Below are positions 32,001-42,300 of a DNA stretch of 64,000 nucleotides, one piece after another. The first letter of the stretch is position 1; the number at the start of each line of letters is the position of its first letter. The DNA comes from Luidia sarsii. Taxonomy: Eukaryota > Echinodermata > Asteroidea > Paxillosida > Luidiidae. The position numbers and the translations under genes were made by a program. The stretch lies in NCBI GenBank assembly GCA_949987565.1, contig OX465109.1:19321821-19385820 (forward strand). Reading direction: 5' to 3'. Under the pieces are notes generated by a model. It ran no database searches, was not told where the DNA came from, and was given only the letters and a program-made list of their open reading frames with translations.

Positions 32001-33755
32001 TTTGATTCTAGCAGGACCTTTCTCAAAGACTGTGACTTTGCCTTTGAGAAAGGTCCTGCTAAGATCGAAACGTCAGCCCTCTAACTTTTGAGATTTTTGC
32101 ATTGCAGGTCATTTTACTTTTTAGTCAGTGAGCAGTTTGCAACAGATTTTTGTCTATTTATTTGACGTTTTGGGCAGTGTGCACTTCTGCTTGTCGTCGG
32201 GAGACTGCTAAAGGCAACTTACAATTAACATGTTGTCGCCACAAGCTTTCCACATTGTGCTTCGACTACTGTATTCAAACCTTCAAATCTTAAGCAGTGC
32301 CAATGACAGTTGACATTGCGTGGTTGCTGGTCGCAGGCACATCCCCAAACTTGCCCACACATCTACTCAACTCTACTCAAGCAGCACCATGTATTGCACA
32401 GCAACCTCCTCCCACCCTTGGCAAGTATTTGGAGTAAATAACCCTGGTAATGTGTATCATCTGGGCCCATCTCCCAGGGGAAGCTACTTTCTCAGGGATT
32501 GAGAAAGTGAAGCCGCATTTCAATTGGACTTAAAGAATAGGAAATTTCACCGAGAGGATGCATAGATTTCAAATGGTTAAATCTTATGAACGCTCCCACT
32601 GGTTTAAGTAATCAAGCTGGCAATATACAGAAACAAATGGACCCCAAGCAACCGACCACCTACCGATGTAAAGCTGACTTTGACGGACATTCTCCTTGTC
32701 GCCGTGGACCTCTACACTCTCTGTCAGGAATTTCTCCACGAGCTGGGCAGAAGCAGAGGAATGCCAGTCAGGTTACACTCGGTCATATGGTAATGGGTTA
32801 ACTCTTCCCTTCGCCAATTCCTACCTTCGCCAACTTGTACCTTCGCCAACTTTTTTAGTTGTACCTTCCCCAATTCCTATCTTCACCAACTTGTACCTTC
32901 ACCAACTTGTACAAGTTTGTACCTTCCCCAATTCCTATCTTCACCAACTTGTACCTTCGCCAACTTGTACAAGTTTGTACCTTCCCCAATTCCTACCTTC
33001 ACCAACTCGTACCTTCGCCAATTCCTACCTTCACCAACTTGTACCTTCGCCAATTCCTACCTTCACCAACTTGTACCTTCTTGTACTTGTACATATTAAT
33101 GATGTGATGGTAATTGGTAGCAATAAAACTCAGACTCACACTTTGCACTCAGACTCCTAATACTAGTAGTAGTAGTAGTAGTAAACTAGTAAGTAGTATT
33201 ACTATTAACTTAGTATTAGTATTAGTAGTGAGTAGTAGTAGTACTAGTACTAGTAGTAGTAGTAGTGATACAAATTACAATCTGCTTATCCGATACATAC
33301 AAATTACAACTTACAAGTTATCAACTTCTGAATCTGAGTCTGACTGAGACCAAAATGAAAATAAATAGGGGGCCTAGCCTTTGACTTTTGAGAAAGGCTA
33401 TGTTGTATTTGCAAAGACTTGTATTTTTTTAGTCGTACATTTTCCCATAGGTAGCATACTGGGACAGTGGTAGTGCGACCGAGTTGGTCACGGACCGAGC
33501 TGTCACTACACTAGTGTCACTCAGTGTCAGTCAATGTGTCAGTTGAGTTTCAACTGACGACTGCACCACACGTCACTTATGTTGACTCCGAATCCGATGA
33601 TCAAGGAGGGCTGAGCACTGGCTTACCGTTTCGTTGCCCTTCTGGGCCAGCGTGGATAACTCTGGGTGGGTGATCTTGGCCACGGCCAGCTGTTTTTGCA
33701 GGTCCTGCATAACCGACTCATTGCTATTGGCGACAGCGTCCCCGGGTGCCGCCAT
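23098..33755 (-). CDS. Ankyrin-repeat protein, seven exons, 232 residues
   Basis: Exons on the minus strand: 33755-33627, 32742-32664, 31887-31763, 30632-30574, 29572-29461, 27414-27336, 23213-23098. Every junction is GT-AG, phases agree and the total is 699 nt. The start MAAPGD lies in a strong Kozak context. Residues 1-60 look helical ([15 protein letters not shown]). The ankyrin region is about 70-140 ([20 protein letters not shown], then [13 protein letters not shown] at 99-111, then [19 protein letters not shown]). A conserved-looking segment follows ([32 protein letters not shown]), then [13 protein letters not shown], and an acidic tail ending FSVWRN. Ankyrin repeats mediate protein binding; no enzyme motif is seen. 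I do not recognise the named orthologue. The last acceptor (cctctttctccaccttgagt-ag) follows a 4.1-kb satellite intron. If exon 6 is not spliced, translation would end eight codons later at 27316. Confidence 0.85.
23235..24205 (+). repeat. (gggaga)n purine array in the last intron of the ankyrin gene
   Basis: About 970 bases of G/A-only sequence, mostly gggaga with gggggag and gggaaa variants. On the transcribed strand it is an extended C/T tract directly upstream of the exon 7 acceptor at 23213. It creates long false frames on both strands. Confidence 0.97.
24206..26965 (+). repeat. 31-bp purine-rich satellite, about 90 copies
   Basis: The unit ggtgaatgggattggggaga plus gggagagggag is 31 bases. 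Shorter units lack one gggaga block, and variants include ggtttggg and gtgattgg. Higher-order repetition is visible: unit strings with the same variants recur near 24430-24700 and 24830-25080. Since 31 is not divisible by three, one minus-strand frame reads 31-residue repeats for over 1300 codons; this is an artefact. Confidence 0.97.
27440..28300 (+). repeat. 61-bp minisatellite in intron 5 of the ankyrin gene
   Basis: About 14 copies of a 61-base unit (gtgggtgcattctgtgggat, then tctgtggaccctaaccctgc, then tgcactcaacaagatgcagc a). It starts about 25 bases from the exon 6 acceptor. No coding meaning. Confidence 0.95.
28301..29460. other. Intronic stretch with short duplications
   Basis: Intron 5 of the ankyrin gene. 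A (taa)n run lies near 28345-28425. The motif gtgcggctgcccaccaaggctgacaag (28917) recurs as gtgtggctgcccaccaaggctgacaag (29083), with nearby gagcctc motifs, so there is a local duplication of about 165 bp. No gene on either strand. Confidence 0.5.
29706..29762 (-). repeat. Single arm of the gacgtttcgatcctagcagg family
   Basis: Reads tttagtgggcctgacgtttc then gatcctagcaggacctctct; no inverted partner. It lies 130 bases from exon 5 of the ankyrin gene, in intron 4. Confidence 0.8.
29935..30470 (+). repeat. 75-bp tandem array of a tRNA 5' half (SINE head)
   Basis: Seven units of exactly 75 bases contain ggctggatagctcagatggt then aagagcgctggtgtgcc, a Pol III A-box-like tRNA 5' half. They are followed by aaagactagttgactattag and ggaaggccaccatct. 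Only the last unit is joined to a T-arm half with B box (cgggttcaagtcccggtcca, about 30440). The ends gctgga and tccagt can pair as an acceptor stem. Related single copies: 49735-49830 (inverted) and a trace near 14340. It is in intron 4 of the ankyrin gene. Not a functional tRNA. Confidence 0.85.
31344..31720. mobile_element. MITE with ttaaagcccttacacaacat ends
   Basis: Inverted ends: cttaaagcccttacacaaca then ttggt (31343) and accaatgttgtgtaggggct then tta (31694). About 375 bases. Inner blocks catgcatatgttggatcaga and caacgtatggatgctattct are shared with the copy at 40233-40590; a third, decayed copy is near 13920. In intron 3 of the ankyrin gene. Confidence 0.85.
31985..32160. repeat. Foldback element, gacgtttcgatcctagcagg family
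   Basis: Inverted arms meet near 32035 (ctcaaagactgtgactttgc then ctttgag); the right arm continues into the tail tttagtcagtgagcagtttg. It lies in intron 2 of the ankyrin gene, about 100 bases upstream of exon 3. Confidence 0.85.
32805..33085 (+). repeat. 16-bp minisatellite (accttcaccaacttgt)
   Basis: Alternating 16-mers accttcgccaattcct, accttcaccaacttgt and acaagtttgtaccttcccca, about 17 copies, in intron 1 of the ankyrin gene. All plus frames are open over part of it, producing false threonine/tyrosine-rich frames. Confidence 0.9.
33155..33275 (+). repeat. (tag)n microsatellite
   Basis: Imperfect agt/tag and tat repeats. Simple repeat in intron 1 of the ankyrin gene. Confidence 0.9.
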
Positions 33756-33760
33756 CTTGA
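33749..33760 (-). promoter_or_regulatory. YY1-like motif over the ankyrin gene start codon
   Basis: The minus strand reads caagatggcggc, with the start ATG at 33755. AAGATGGCGGC is the well-known YY1 core that often overlies the start region of TATA-less housekeeping genes. DUS3L has a similar caatggcggaag at its start (49666). No TATA box is seen upstream of either. Confidence 0.45.
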
Positions 33761-33779
33761 ATTTTCCGCTGTCAATGGA

Positions 33780-35493
33780 ATTTTGCCAAAGGGCGCCCCT
33801 TACGTTGTGATTTATCCATGCGCGAAAAATGACATCAGTAAAATTCACGAAATTGCACGAAATAATAAGCCTCATGATAAAATAACGCACAGAGCCCCAG
33901 AAATAATAATTACGTTCATCTTTAATACATAAAATCCAAACGTAGTTTTTATTGCTTACACAGAAAAAGACAAAAAATATGAAACTGAGTGATAGGTACA
34001 GCAAGCATTTATACTTGGTACAATTCAAATTTTTCCAGCCTTTTTTTTTCAAATCAAAAGAGAACGTCAGGGAGAAATCTTGAAATATTACCCCGCTGGC
34101 TGGGAGGTCAGATTTACTTGCAAATCATATAAACCAATGATCATTCTGCTTATCAAAAAAGTAAACAAATAATATTACCTTTTCAGAACTAAACATTCAC
34201 AAAGAAGAAATCACATGGTGTCACTGCAAACCATCCTTGACTAAAAGGTGAACATGGCACACAAAACTAGTGATGCCGATCATTTACTCAACACAAAAAA
34301 ACACCTTTTTTGACAGTTTCGGCTAACCGAAAACTGAAACAGCCCTTACTGTGACTTTGTGAAATAGTATGATCTGAACAGAAGTTAAAATGTAATTTTA
34401 AACAAAATATATACAAAGCATTCTAGATTATTGTAATGTCCCGTGTCACACAATGAGTCCCTTAAAATAATTTGAAATTCATAGGGACATCTATTCTCAA
34501 ATCAATTATATTTTGACATAAAAGCAACAAACTGGATAGCCAAGCTGACTACTTTGTCTTAAAAAACCCCAGCAAATAATACATTTTACAAAACCAATTC
34601 ATGAGTAGATTAAACAAAAACAGCTGACAGTAATGGGCGAGAGAAGCTTTCATGGTTACGAATATATTATGAGTTTGTGTTGGTGTAATTCAATAAGGGT
34701 TTATCCTACCGCAAACCTTCCACTTAGAATAGCTGCCAACCTATCTTAAAGAAACCGGAATCAGGAATACTTCTGCTAAAGAATAGGAATCACAGAGCAA
34801 ACTACATAGGAATACATGAGTATTACCAAGCCAAAAATCGGAATCTGTTGTTAAAAGCTTGTAAAAAAGTGATAAATCTTTATCAAAAAAGAGGACAGAT
34901 TCCTCCAAAATAGGAATGGTTGGCAGCTACCAGTAACCAGATGTGTGCACAAAGTAAGTACTGTATGCTCGGTGCTATGCCTTACTGCCTGCTTGAGAAG
35001 AAACCCACGGGAATCTAACCTAGCTGCCTGAGCTTTCTCTTCCAAGCAAGCATTTAGGCAAAGCACTGAGTCTACAGGGCTAAATCACGTCGGTATGGGC
35101 AAATTCTGATTGAATTCTGACTGACAAAGTCATTTCCTGAGAATCACTGAAGGCAATAAATTGCGCGACTACGAGTGAGCGCTTACACAACCGAGAGATT
35201 CATGGCAGGGATGCAGGCGCCCTTCAGTTTTTAGGGTTTTAACAGATGAAAATGAACAGTTTGAGATACCTGTTTGACATAAAAAAAATATTTAAAAAAA
35301 TCAAATAAATAAAAGAAGAAGGAAAAAACATCACATCGTTTCCGGAATGTCTTGCATCCCTGCATGTGTGATTAACCGCCTTGCAATCTGTCAGGTCCCA
35401 CATTTGAGTTGTCACCACACCCTATGAAGTGCTCTGTTGCAAGAAGGGAGGTGGTGGGTTGTTGAATTGAGACTGGTGCCTTGATGGCCTGCT
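33780..35493. other. Spacer between the ankyrin gene and DUS3L
   Basis: AT-rich. Contains the ankyrin gene's upstream region, a lone arm of the ggtttgcggtgacaccatgt family near 34200-34240 (cacatggtgtcactgcaaac), and an inverted SINE tail near 34685-34720 (caataagggtttatcctacc). A decayed SINE tail lies near 35055-35120. No coding region seen. Confidence 0.5.
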
Positions 35494-35736
35494 TTAGCTG
35501 TAGGAGTTGGCCTTGTGCTTGGGCAGGAACTGGAAGGTGTTGGGTACCGGACCAAGCAGCATCTCACTGCAAATAAAGGAATATACCAAAATTAAAAATG
35601 AAAAATTTGAAAAAAATTACAAATGAGTGCCAACAGCTTACAGATCCAAATGACCAGATTTGCAAATGAATTAATAGGGAAGAAATAAAGAATGCATGCA
35701 ATGATTGAACTAATCAATGTACAAATGAATAAGCAA

Positions 35737-35767
<31 letters not shown>

Positions 35768-36128
35768 AGTAAGCCAGCCGGCCAGGCAGCCAGCCTGCCA
35801 GCCATCCTGCCAGCCAGTCAGCCAGTCAGCCAGCCAGTCAGCCAGTAAGCCAGCCGGCCAGGCAGCCAGCCAACCAGCCAGTCAGCCAGCCAGCCAACTA
35901 GCCAGCCAGCCAGCCAGTCAGTCAGCCAGCCAGTCAACTACCCAACCAGCCAGCCAGCCAACCAGCCAGCCACCCAACAAGCCAATCAGCCAACCAGCCA
36001 GCCAGCCAACCAGCCAGCCAACCAGCCAGCCAGCCAACCAGCCAACCAGCCAGCCAACCAACCAGCCAACCAGCCACCCACCCACCCAACCAGCCAGCCA
36101 CCCATCCAGCCAGCCACCAAACCAGCTA

Positions 36129-36159
<31 letters not shown>

Positions 36160-36300
36160 ACCCAACCAGCCAGCCACCCAACCAGCCAGCCAACCAGCCA
36201 GCCAACCAACCAGCGAACCAGCCAGCCAACCAACCAGCCAACCAGCCACCCACCCACCCAACCAGCCAGCCACCCATCCAGCCAGCCACCCAACCAGCTA

Positions 36301-36331
<31 letters not shown>

Positions 36332-39300
36332 ACCCAACCAGCCAGCCACCCAACCAGCCAGCCAGCCAACCAGTCAGTTTTGAATACCGGTAGACATCAA
36401 GCCCATCGTCAAGCCCACCTTATCTGGACCCAGTCAGAGCAGTTGCTGCTTGCCATCAGAGTCTCCAAGTCATTGCGGCCCAAGTAATGAGGTGGTCTCT
36501 CCTGAATCTTCTGTGGCAGTCGCTCCAGAACTCCTACCGGTATGTAGCGATGAAGAAACGACAGCCACTCCAGCAGGAAACGCCTTGTCTTCTCAACTCC
36601 CTGTAAACGAGCAAAGGAAACAGAAATGAAATAAGGTGGAGAGGGCATGAAGGAACAGAAGGAACAAAAACTGCCATGCTGAGGAAGCGACGGATGAATG
36701 GTATCATTCAGCGGAATCTGTTGCTTTTATTGGTTTAGTTTATTAAGGTGATATACAAAAATGTTGCAAACTGCTTACTGACTAAAATCACCAAAATGCA
36801 AATCTCTTTTTATCACTTTATAAGAAAACTCTTGAAAGCATTTTTGCAAAGTGTGCAGATGCGAGCATCAGTGCGAACACTAAACAGCCTTATTCTGTTT
36901 GTAACACTTGCAATGGTGACTGTCTATAACTCTGTATCGATGTCAATTATGTCGTGATACCAATCTCAACATTTAGTGGGCCTGACGTTTCGATCCTAGC
37001 AGGACCTTTCTCAAAGGCAGAGTGACAAGGACAAATCAGATACATGTACATGGTGTACATGTATCTGTTTCGTCCTTGTCACTCTGCCTTTGAGAAAGGT
37101 CCTGCTAGGATCGAAACGTCAGGCCCACTAAATTTCAAGGTTTATTTTCTTAAGCACCATAAATCTCTTACAGACACTATCTGTCGTATTTGACACCGTT
37201 TTTGATTTACCAACTTTTGTTGCTCACTAAGTAAGCCATTTTGCCATTCACTCAATGCGAATAAACGTTACGTCTACATGGAAGAAATAGTCCGATGGGA
37301 ACACAGGGTTTTGGACCCAACCTGTTAGACTGTGTTTGTGCGCCGGCCACCGAGCCACTGGGCTGCTGGCACGCACTAGCTACTGGTATCCTATAACCGC
37401 AAACTCAGCGGTGATGGCGGCTATACAACATCATAGATTAATGTCAGATGGCCGTCGTAGTATCATGTTACCAATTTGGCCATTTCGTATCTCTTGAAAG
37501 TGACAATACAGACTAAATTTCCGAGAATACCGCTGTCAGAGTCTCTGTAAAATGCCCTGTAGACTTGGAAAAGTCTAACCTAAATTAAGCCATGGTCATG
37601 GATCTAGAGTCAGAAGAGTATAGGTGGGGCAAGTGTGACCATTGTGTCTTGGAATGTGGGAGAGAGGGAAAGTCTTTTGTTGACTTTGTGGATATGCATG
37701 AGTGAGCGAGGATAGTGTCAGTGGGTGGTGGAAAAGGCGGGAAATTAGGCAAGCGCGCGATCTCCTGTCAGATCTGATCGCCACCTCGCAGCAACAACAG
37801 CTCCGTTTACCTGTGCGCCATTGAATGCCACAAGGATTGTTGAGTCGGTGTGTTGCCTGTGTTGAAATTCAATACCGAGTAAGTCGGTCATTCGGTATCA
37901 ATGGATCGGTTTTATTTGGTATGAAAAAAATACTGTGACTATTCGGTAGTACCGAAATACCACCCAAGCTCACTTTAGCCGCGTCCGCACTGGACTTAAA
38001 ATGGGTAAACTAACCGAGCAAATGGGTAAATTGACCATTTTAAGTCCAGTGCGGACAGCCCAGGAAGTTTTCCTCCCAGGTAACTTACCCGACTCCAGTG
38101 GGTAGTTTAACCGACCAACCTCTGCCCGGTTAAATTGACCAGGTCAGTTTAACCGAGTCGATAAGTCCAATCCGGACACGACGTCTCGGTAAACGACTCG
38201 GTAAAAAAACACATCCGGCGCCCCGCACGTTACGTTACTGTATGCAAGACTCGTGCGGGCGCAGGGTAACAACGTGTTTGTGTACCTTACATGTACATGT
38301 ACAGTACATGCACATGTACATGAGTCGGTTAGTTTTACCCATCGTCTCGGTTAGTTTACCCGAGTCGAAAAGTCCAAGTGCGGACGCCGGGAAGATTTAC
38401 CCATTGGAATTTTACCCACGGGCTCGGTAAAAAATAAGTCCAATGCGGACACGGCTTTTGACCCTGTTCCCCGGGCAACAAGCAACCAATCCAAACACTC
38501 CTCAGATGTTGGTGTTTGCGTACCTCAGTGTCAGAGCCCCAGTGTTCCATGCCGTAATTGGTGAATTCCCGCAGCAGGTCCAGTCTCTCATTGGCCGAGA
38601 TGTCCCAGTGTCTGGAAAAAGGGAGGAATGGGGGGGGGGGGGTGGGGGGTTGGTGAAGACGAATCTTGAAACGAGAGAGGCCTTGCCTTGGAACAAACCA
38701 TGTGCCTGTGTCACTGTCAAGTCTTGAGAATGAGAAATAGCTTTGCAGTGACACCATGGAAAGGTTTATTTTTGTGAGTGTGTGTGGTTCTGAAAAGAAC
38801 CGGAGGAACCACACATACTCACAAAAAGAGAACTTTACATGGTGTCACCGCAAACCTATTACTCCTGCTATTCTCACCATGAAAACCTACGAATATTCTG
38901 AGAATGAGCGTTATAAGTGAATGAAGACTCTTTTTCGATGGTCCCGATTGTCCTTAACACTCATTAGTCTTAACAATTAGTGGGCCTGACGTTTCGATCC
39001 AAGCAGGACCTTTCTCAAAGGCAGAGTGACTTTTGAGAAAGGTCCTGAAAGGATCGAAACGTCAGGCCCACTTAATTTTATGATTTGCATTTTGGTAATT
39101 TTAGTCAGTAAGCAGTTTGCAACATTTTTGTATATCACTCATTAGTCTTGTCGAGATTCAAGTCGAGATTTCTTTAGCCCTATACATCTAACCACTTTTC
39201 GCATGCCCTTTGGTGGGCACGGTAATGTAGCCACTTCCTTATGGTATAGCAATCTTGATACAAAAATTGTTGCAAACTGCTCACTGACTAAAATGACCTG

Positions 39301-42300
39301 CAATACGTAAATCTTAAAAATTAGAGGGCCTGACGTTTTGATCCTAGCAGGACCTTATTTTGCCTTAGAGAAAGCTCCTGCTAGGATCGAAACGTCAGGC
39401 CCTATTTTTATAATTATCTTTTCACACAACAAAGCTATTTCAAATTTTGGTGGGCCTGAGGTTTCGATCCTAGCAGGACCTTTCTCAAAGGCTCCGACTC
39501 TTTCATAATGGTCCTGCTAGGATCGAAACTTCAGGCCCTCTAATTTTTTTAATTAGTAACGACATGCAGCCCACTACAAGTTTCGGGCCTGTTACACTCA
39601 AGGGCCAATCCAGCCAGTTAGAAGAATGGTTGAGGTCAAGGGTTCAAATCCCGACGTGCATATTCATGCTGACCTTTGCTCTTTGATCTCGGTGAAAATC
39701 CAGGGTTTGATGAGGGCACCCCTGGCTATCATCACACCAGCGGCTCCTGAATTCTCCAGGTGGACATTGACGTCCTCAAATGAGAGAATGTCTCCGTTGC
39801 CTTTGAACGCGGTAATGAAAAGTCAAGCACAAAATAGTTGAAAACGAGGGGAGGTAATAGGCAAAAACATTGCAAACTGCTTGCTGATAATTATGTGACG
39901 GAAATGCAACTATCAGAAATTCGATGGGGCTGGTGTTTTGATCCCAGCAGGACCTTTCTCACAGGCAGGAAGGTATCCTGCTCCAATCTAAACATCAGGC
40001 CCTCCTTATTTTTGATAGTTTAATGTAGTGTACAGGATGGTACATGTGTACAAGAGTAGGTATTGTGCAATCTCACAAAAGGAAAACACAAAGCAACCTG
40101 CTTTCTGAATTGAATGACCAAATACAAGTCTAACAAAAAATGTACCAGGCCGGATGTTTCAATCCTAAAACCTTTCTCAAAGACAGAATTCTTAATAGAC
40201 AATAGATACAAATGTTGCAAGCTGCTTACTGACTTAAAGCCCCTACACAACATTGGTAAGATCAAAAACAAAAATTTTCACAGATTTACATGAAACCTTG
40301 AAAAATGGAAGAATAATTTTGTAATAATATAAATTTGTTATAATAAAAACCACACTGTGAAATATTTCTGTCTAAAATGCTGTACTCTTAGAGAAAAGAG
40401 TAAAGAAATTGTTTACGTCTCACCCCTAGATCTAAACATTTTCACAAAACAAATGAAGCAGTTTTTCAATATTTTCTTGAGACTTGGTTGGTGGATTGAG
40501 CTGAAATTTTCACAGGTGTGCTATTTCATGCATATGTTGGATCAGACAACGTATGGATGCTATTCTTTGACCTCGACCAATGTTGTGTTATCCCTTTAAC
40601 ATCCAAACTGTTGCAATCTGTTGACCTTTAGGTCAAGGGCCTTCAAATGAGTAGAGACTACCACAAGGTAGGAGCCATTTACCTATCAGGGGATGAGGCT
40701 TGGCTACTTCCACACACTGCTGGATGTAATTCCAGTCAGCAGTTCTTGTGTAGCGCTGCTCCCGACTGCGTCCATGAAGCTGCCAAGAGCAAATTGTTTC
40801 CCAGTCAGTTTAGACAAGCTCGGTGGTCCAGTGGTTAAGACGTCTGCACTAGAAAGCAGGAGTTGGCAGCAGGCAAATGGGCAAAGCACTGAGCACTCAG
40901 TCGGGTGGGGCAAACCCTCATTGAATGCACTGCTTTAGGTATGGGTCTCACTGACAGATTGGAATCGGAAGTAAAGCTTTGACCTTCAAGTAATTAGCTT
41001 AGAAGAATTTCACCATTCATCACCAAACTAGATTTCACAGTAAGCATTATATTATGTAGAGTGGGGCAAACCCTCATTGAATACACTGCTTTAGGTATGG
41101 ATCTCACTGAAGTAGAGCTTTGACCTTTAAGTAATTAGCTTTTTTTTCTTTAATTATTTGAGTTTCAATAATCAGTCTTTGCCTTCTATACATGTAATAA
41201 CTTGGATTTGCTTATCTTTGTACTTTTTGTACTTCGTATATATTGGAGAGTTCAAAATAAAAGTCTCTTTGAATTGAATTGAATTGGCTGACAAACTCTA
41301 CTTATGAGACTGTACAAAGTTTTGCGCTGAAGAGGAAATCCTGAAGTACCACTAAAAGATGAGCATGGCATCCTGAGTCTTTCAAAGTTTCGTACCGTGA
41401 CAAGAGAAGCTCCCCAGTCATAAATCTTTGGTATGAGTTTGTGGGCTATGCTGTGCTTGTCCGATATGCCAGTACGCATCTTGACTGTGACTGGAACGTC
41501 CAAGACCTGAAGGGGCAATTGTGACACAAGGTGACCGTGAACGTAATGGACCTTTCCCATGAAATATGCAAATTAGACCTAGCGCATGCGCTTAACTAAA
41601 TTGGTGGGCAAGCGGGCTGCCAACCAATCATAGTTTTCCACGGGCGTGCGTGGGTTCCTTCTCACTAACAGTTTGGCGTGCGGTCATTGGCTATTCAGCG
41701 TCTCCTAAGCGCGTATTTCGAAACCTGCACGCAACGCGCACTCGTTTGCCCACCAATTTAGTAAAGCACATGCGCCAGCTCTTATTTGAATATTTCATGG
41801 GAAAGGTCCATTCCCACTAGCACACATAAGAGCGCTTATATATTTGGCATTCAGCTATCATCTCATCCCAACAATCAGCGTTTCAAATAACTAGAAACAT
41901 TTAAGTGATATTCAGAAGAAATTTAACCACATACTTAAGAGAAAAAAATGGATTTTTTTTTTTTTTTGTTAAATGATACTTTATTCAAACATATTGGTCA
42001 ACAAAGGGCATGGCAACCCTTTCTTCACAAAATCACATTTTTTCATGGGAAAAAATGCACTAGACCACAGGGTTAGTCAATAAGATATTGTGCTAGACCT
42101 GGGCTGGATTTCACAAAACCTTGCAATGCATCGTAACTCAACTTATCCATCGTAAGTTGTGATAGGCCGTATGGTTTCTTTGCATCGCTCATCGCCTTGC
42201 AATTGATCGCAAGTTACGATGAGTTTGATGAAATCGACAGCAGGACCTCTCTTTTACAGCGCTACCGTAGAAATGCCGTACTGTGAATGTCTCCATGCTT

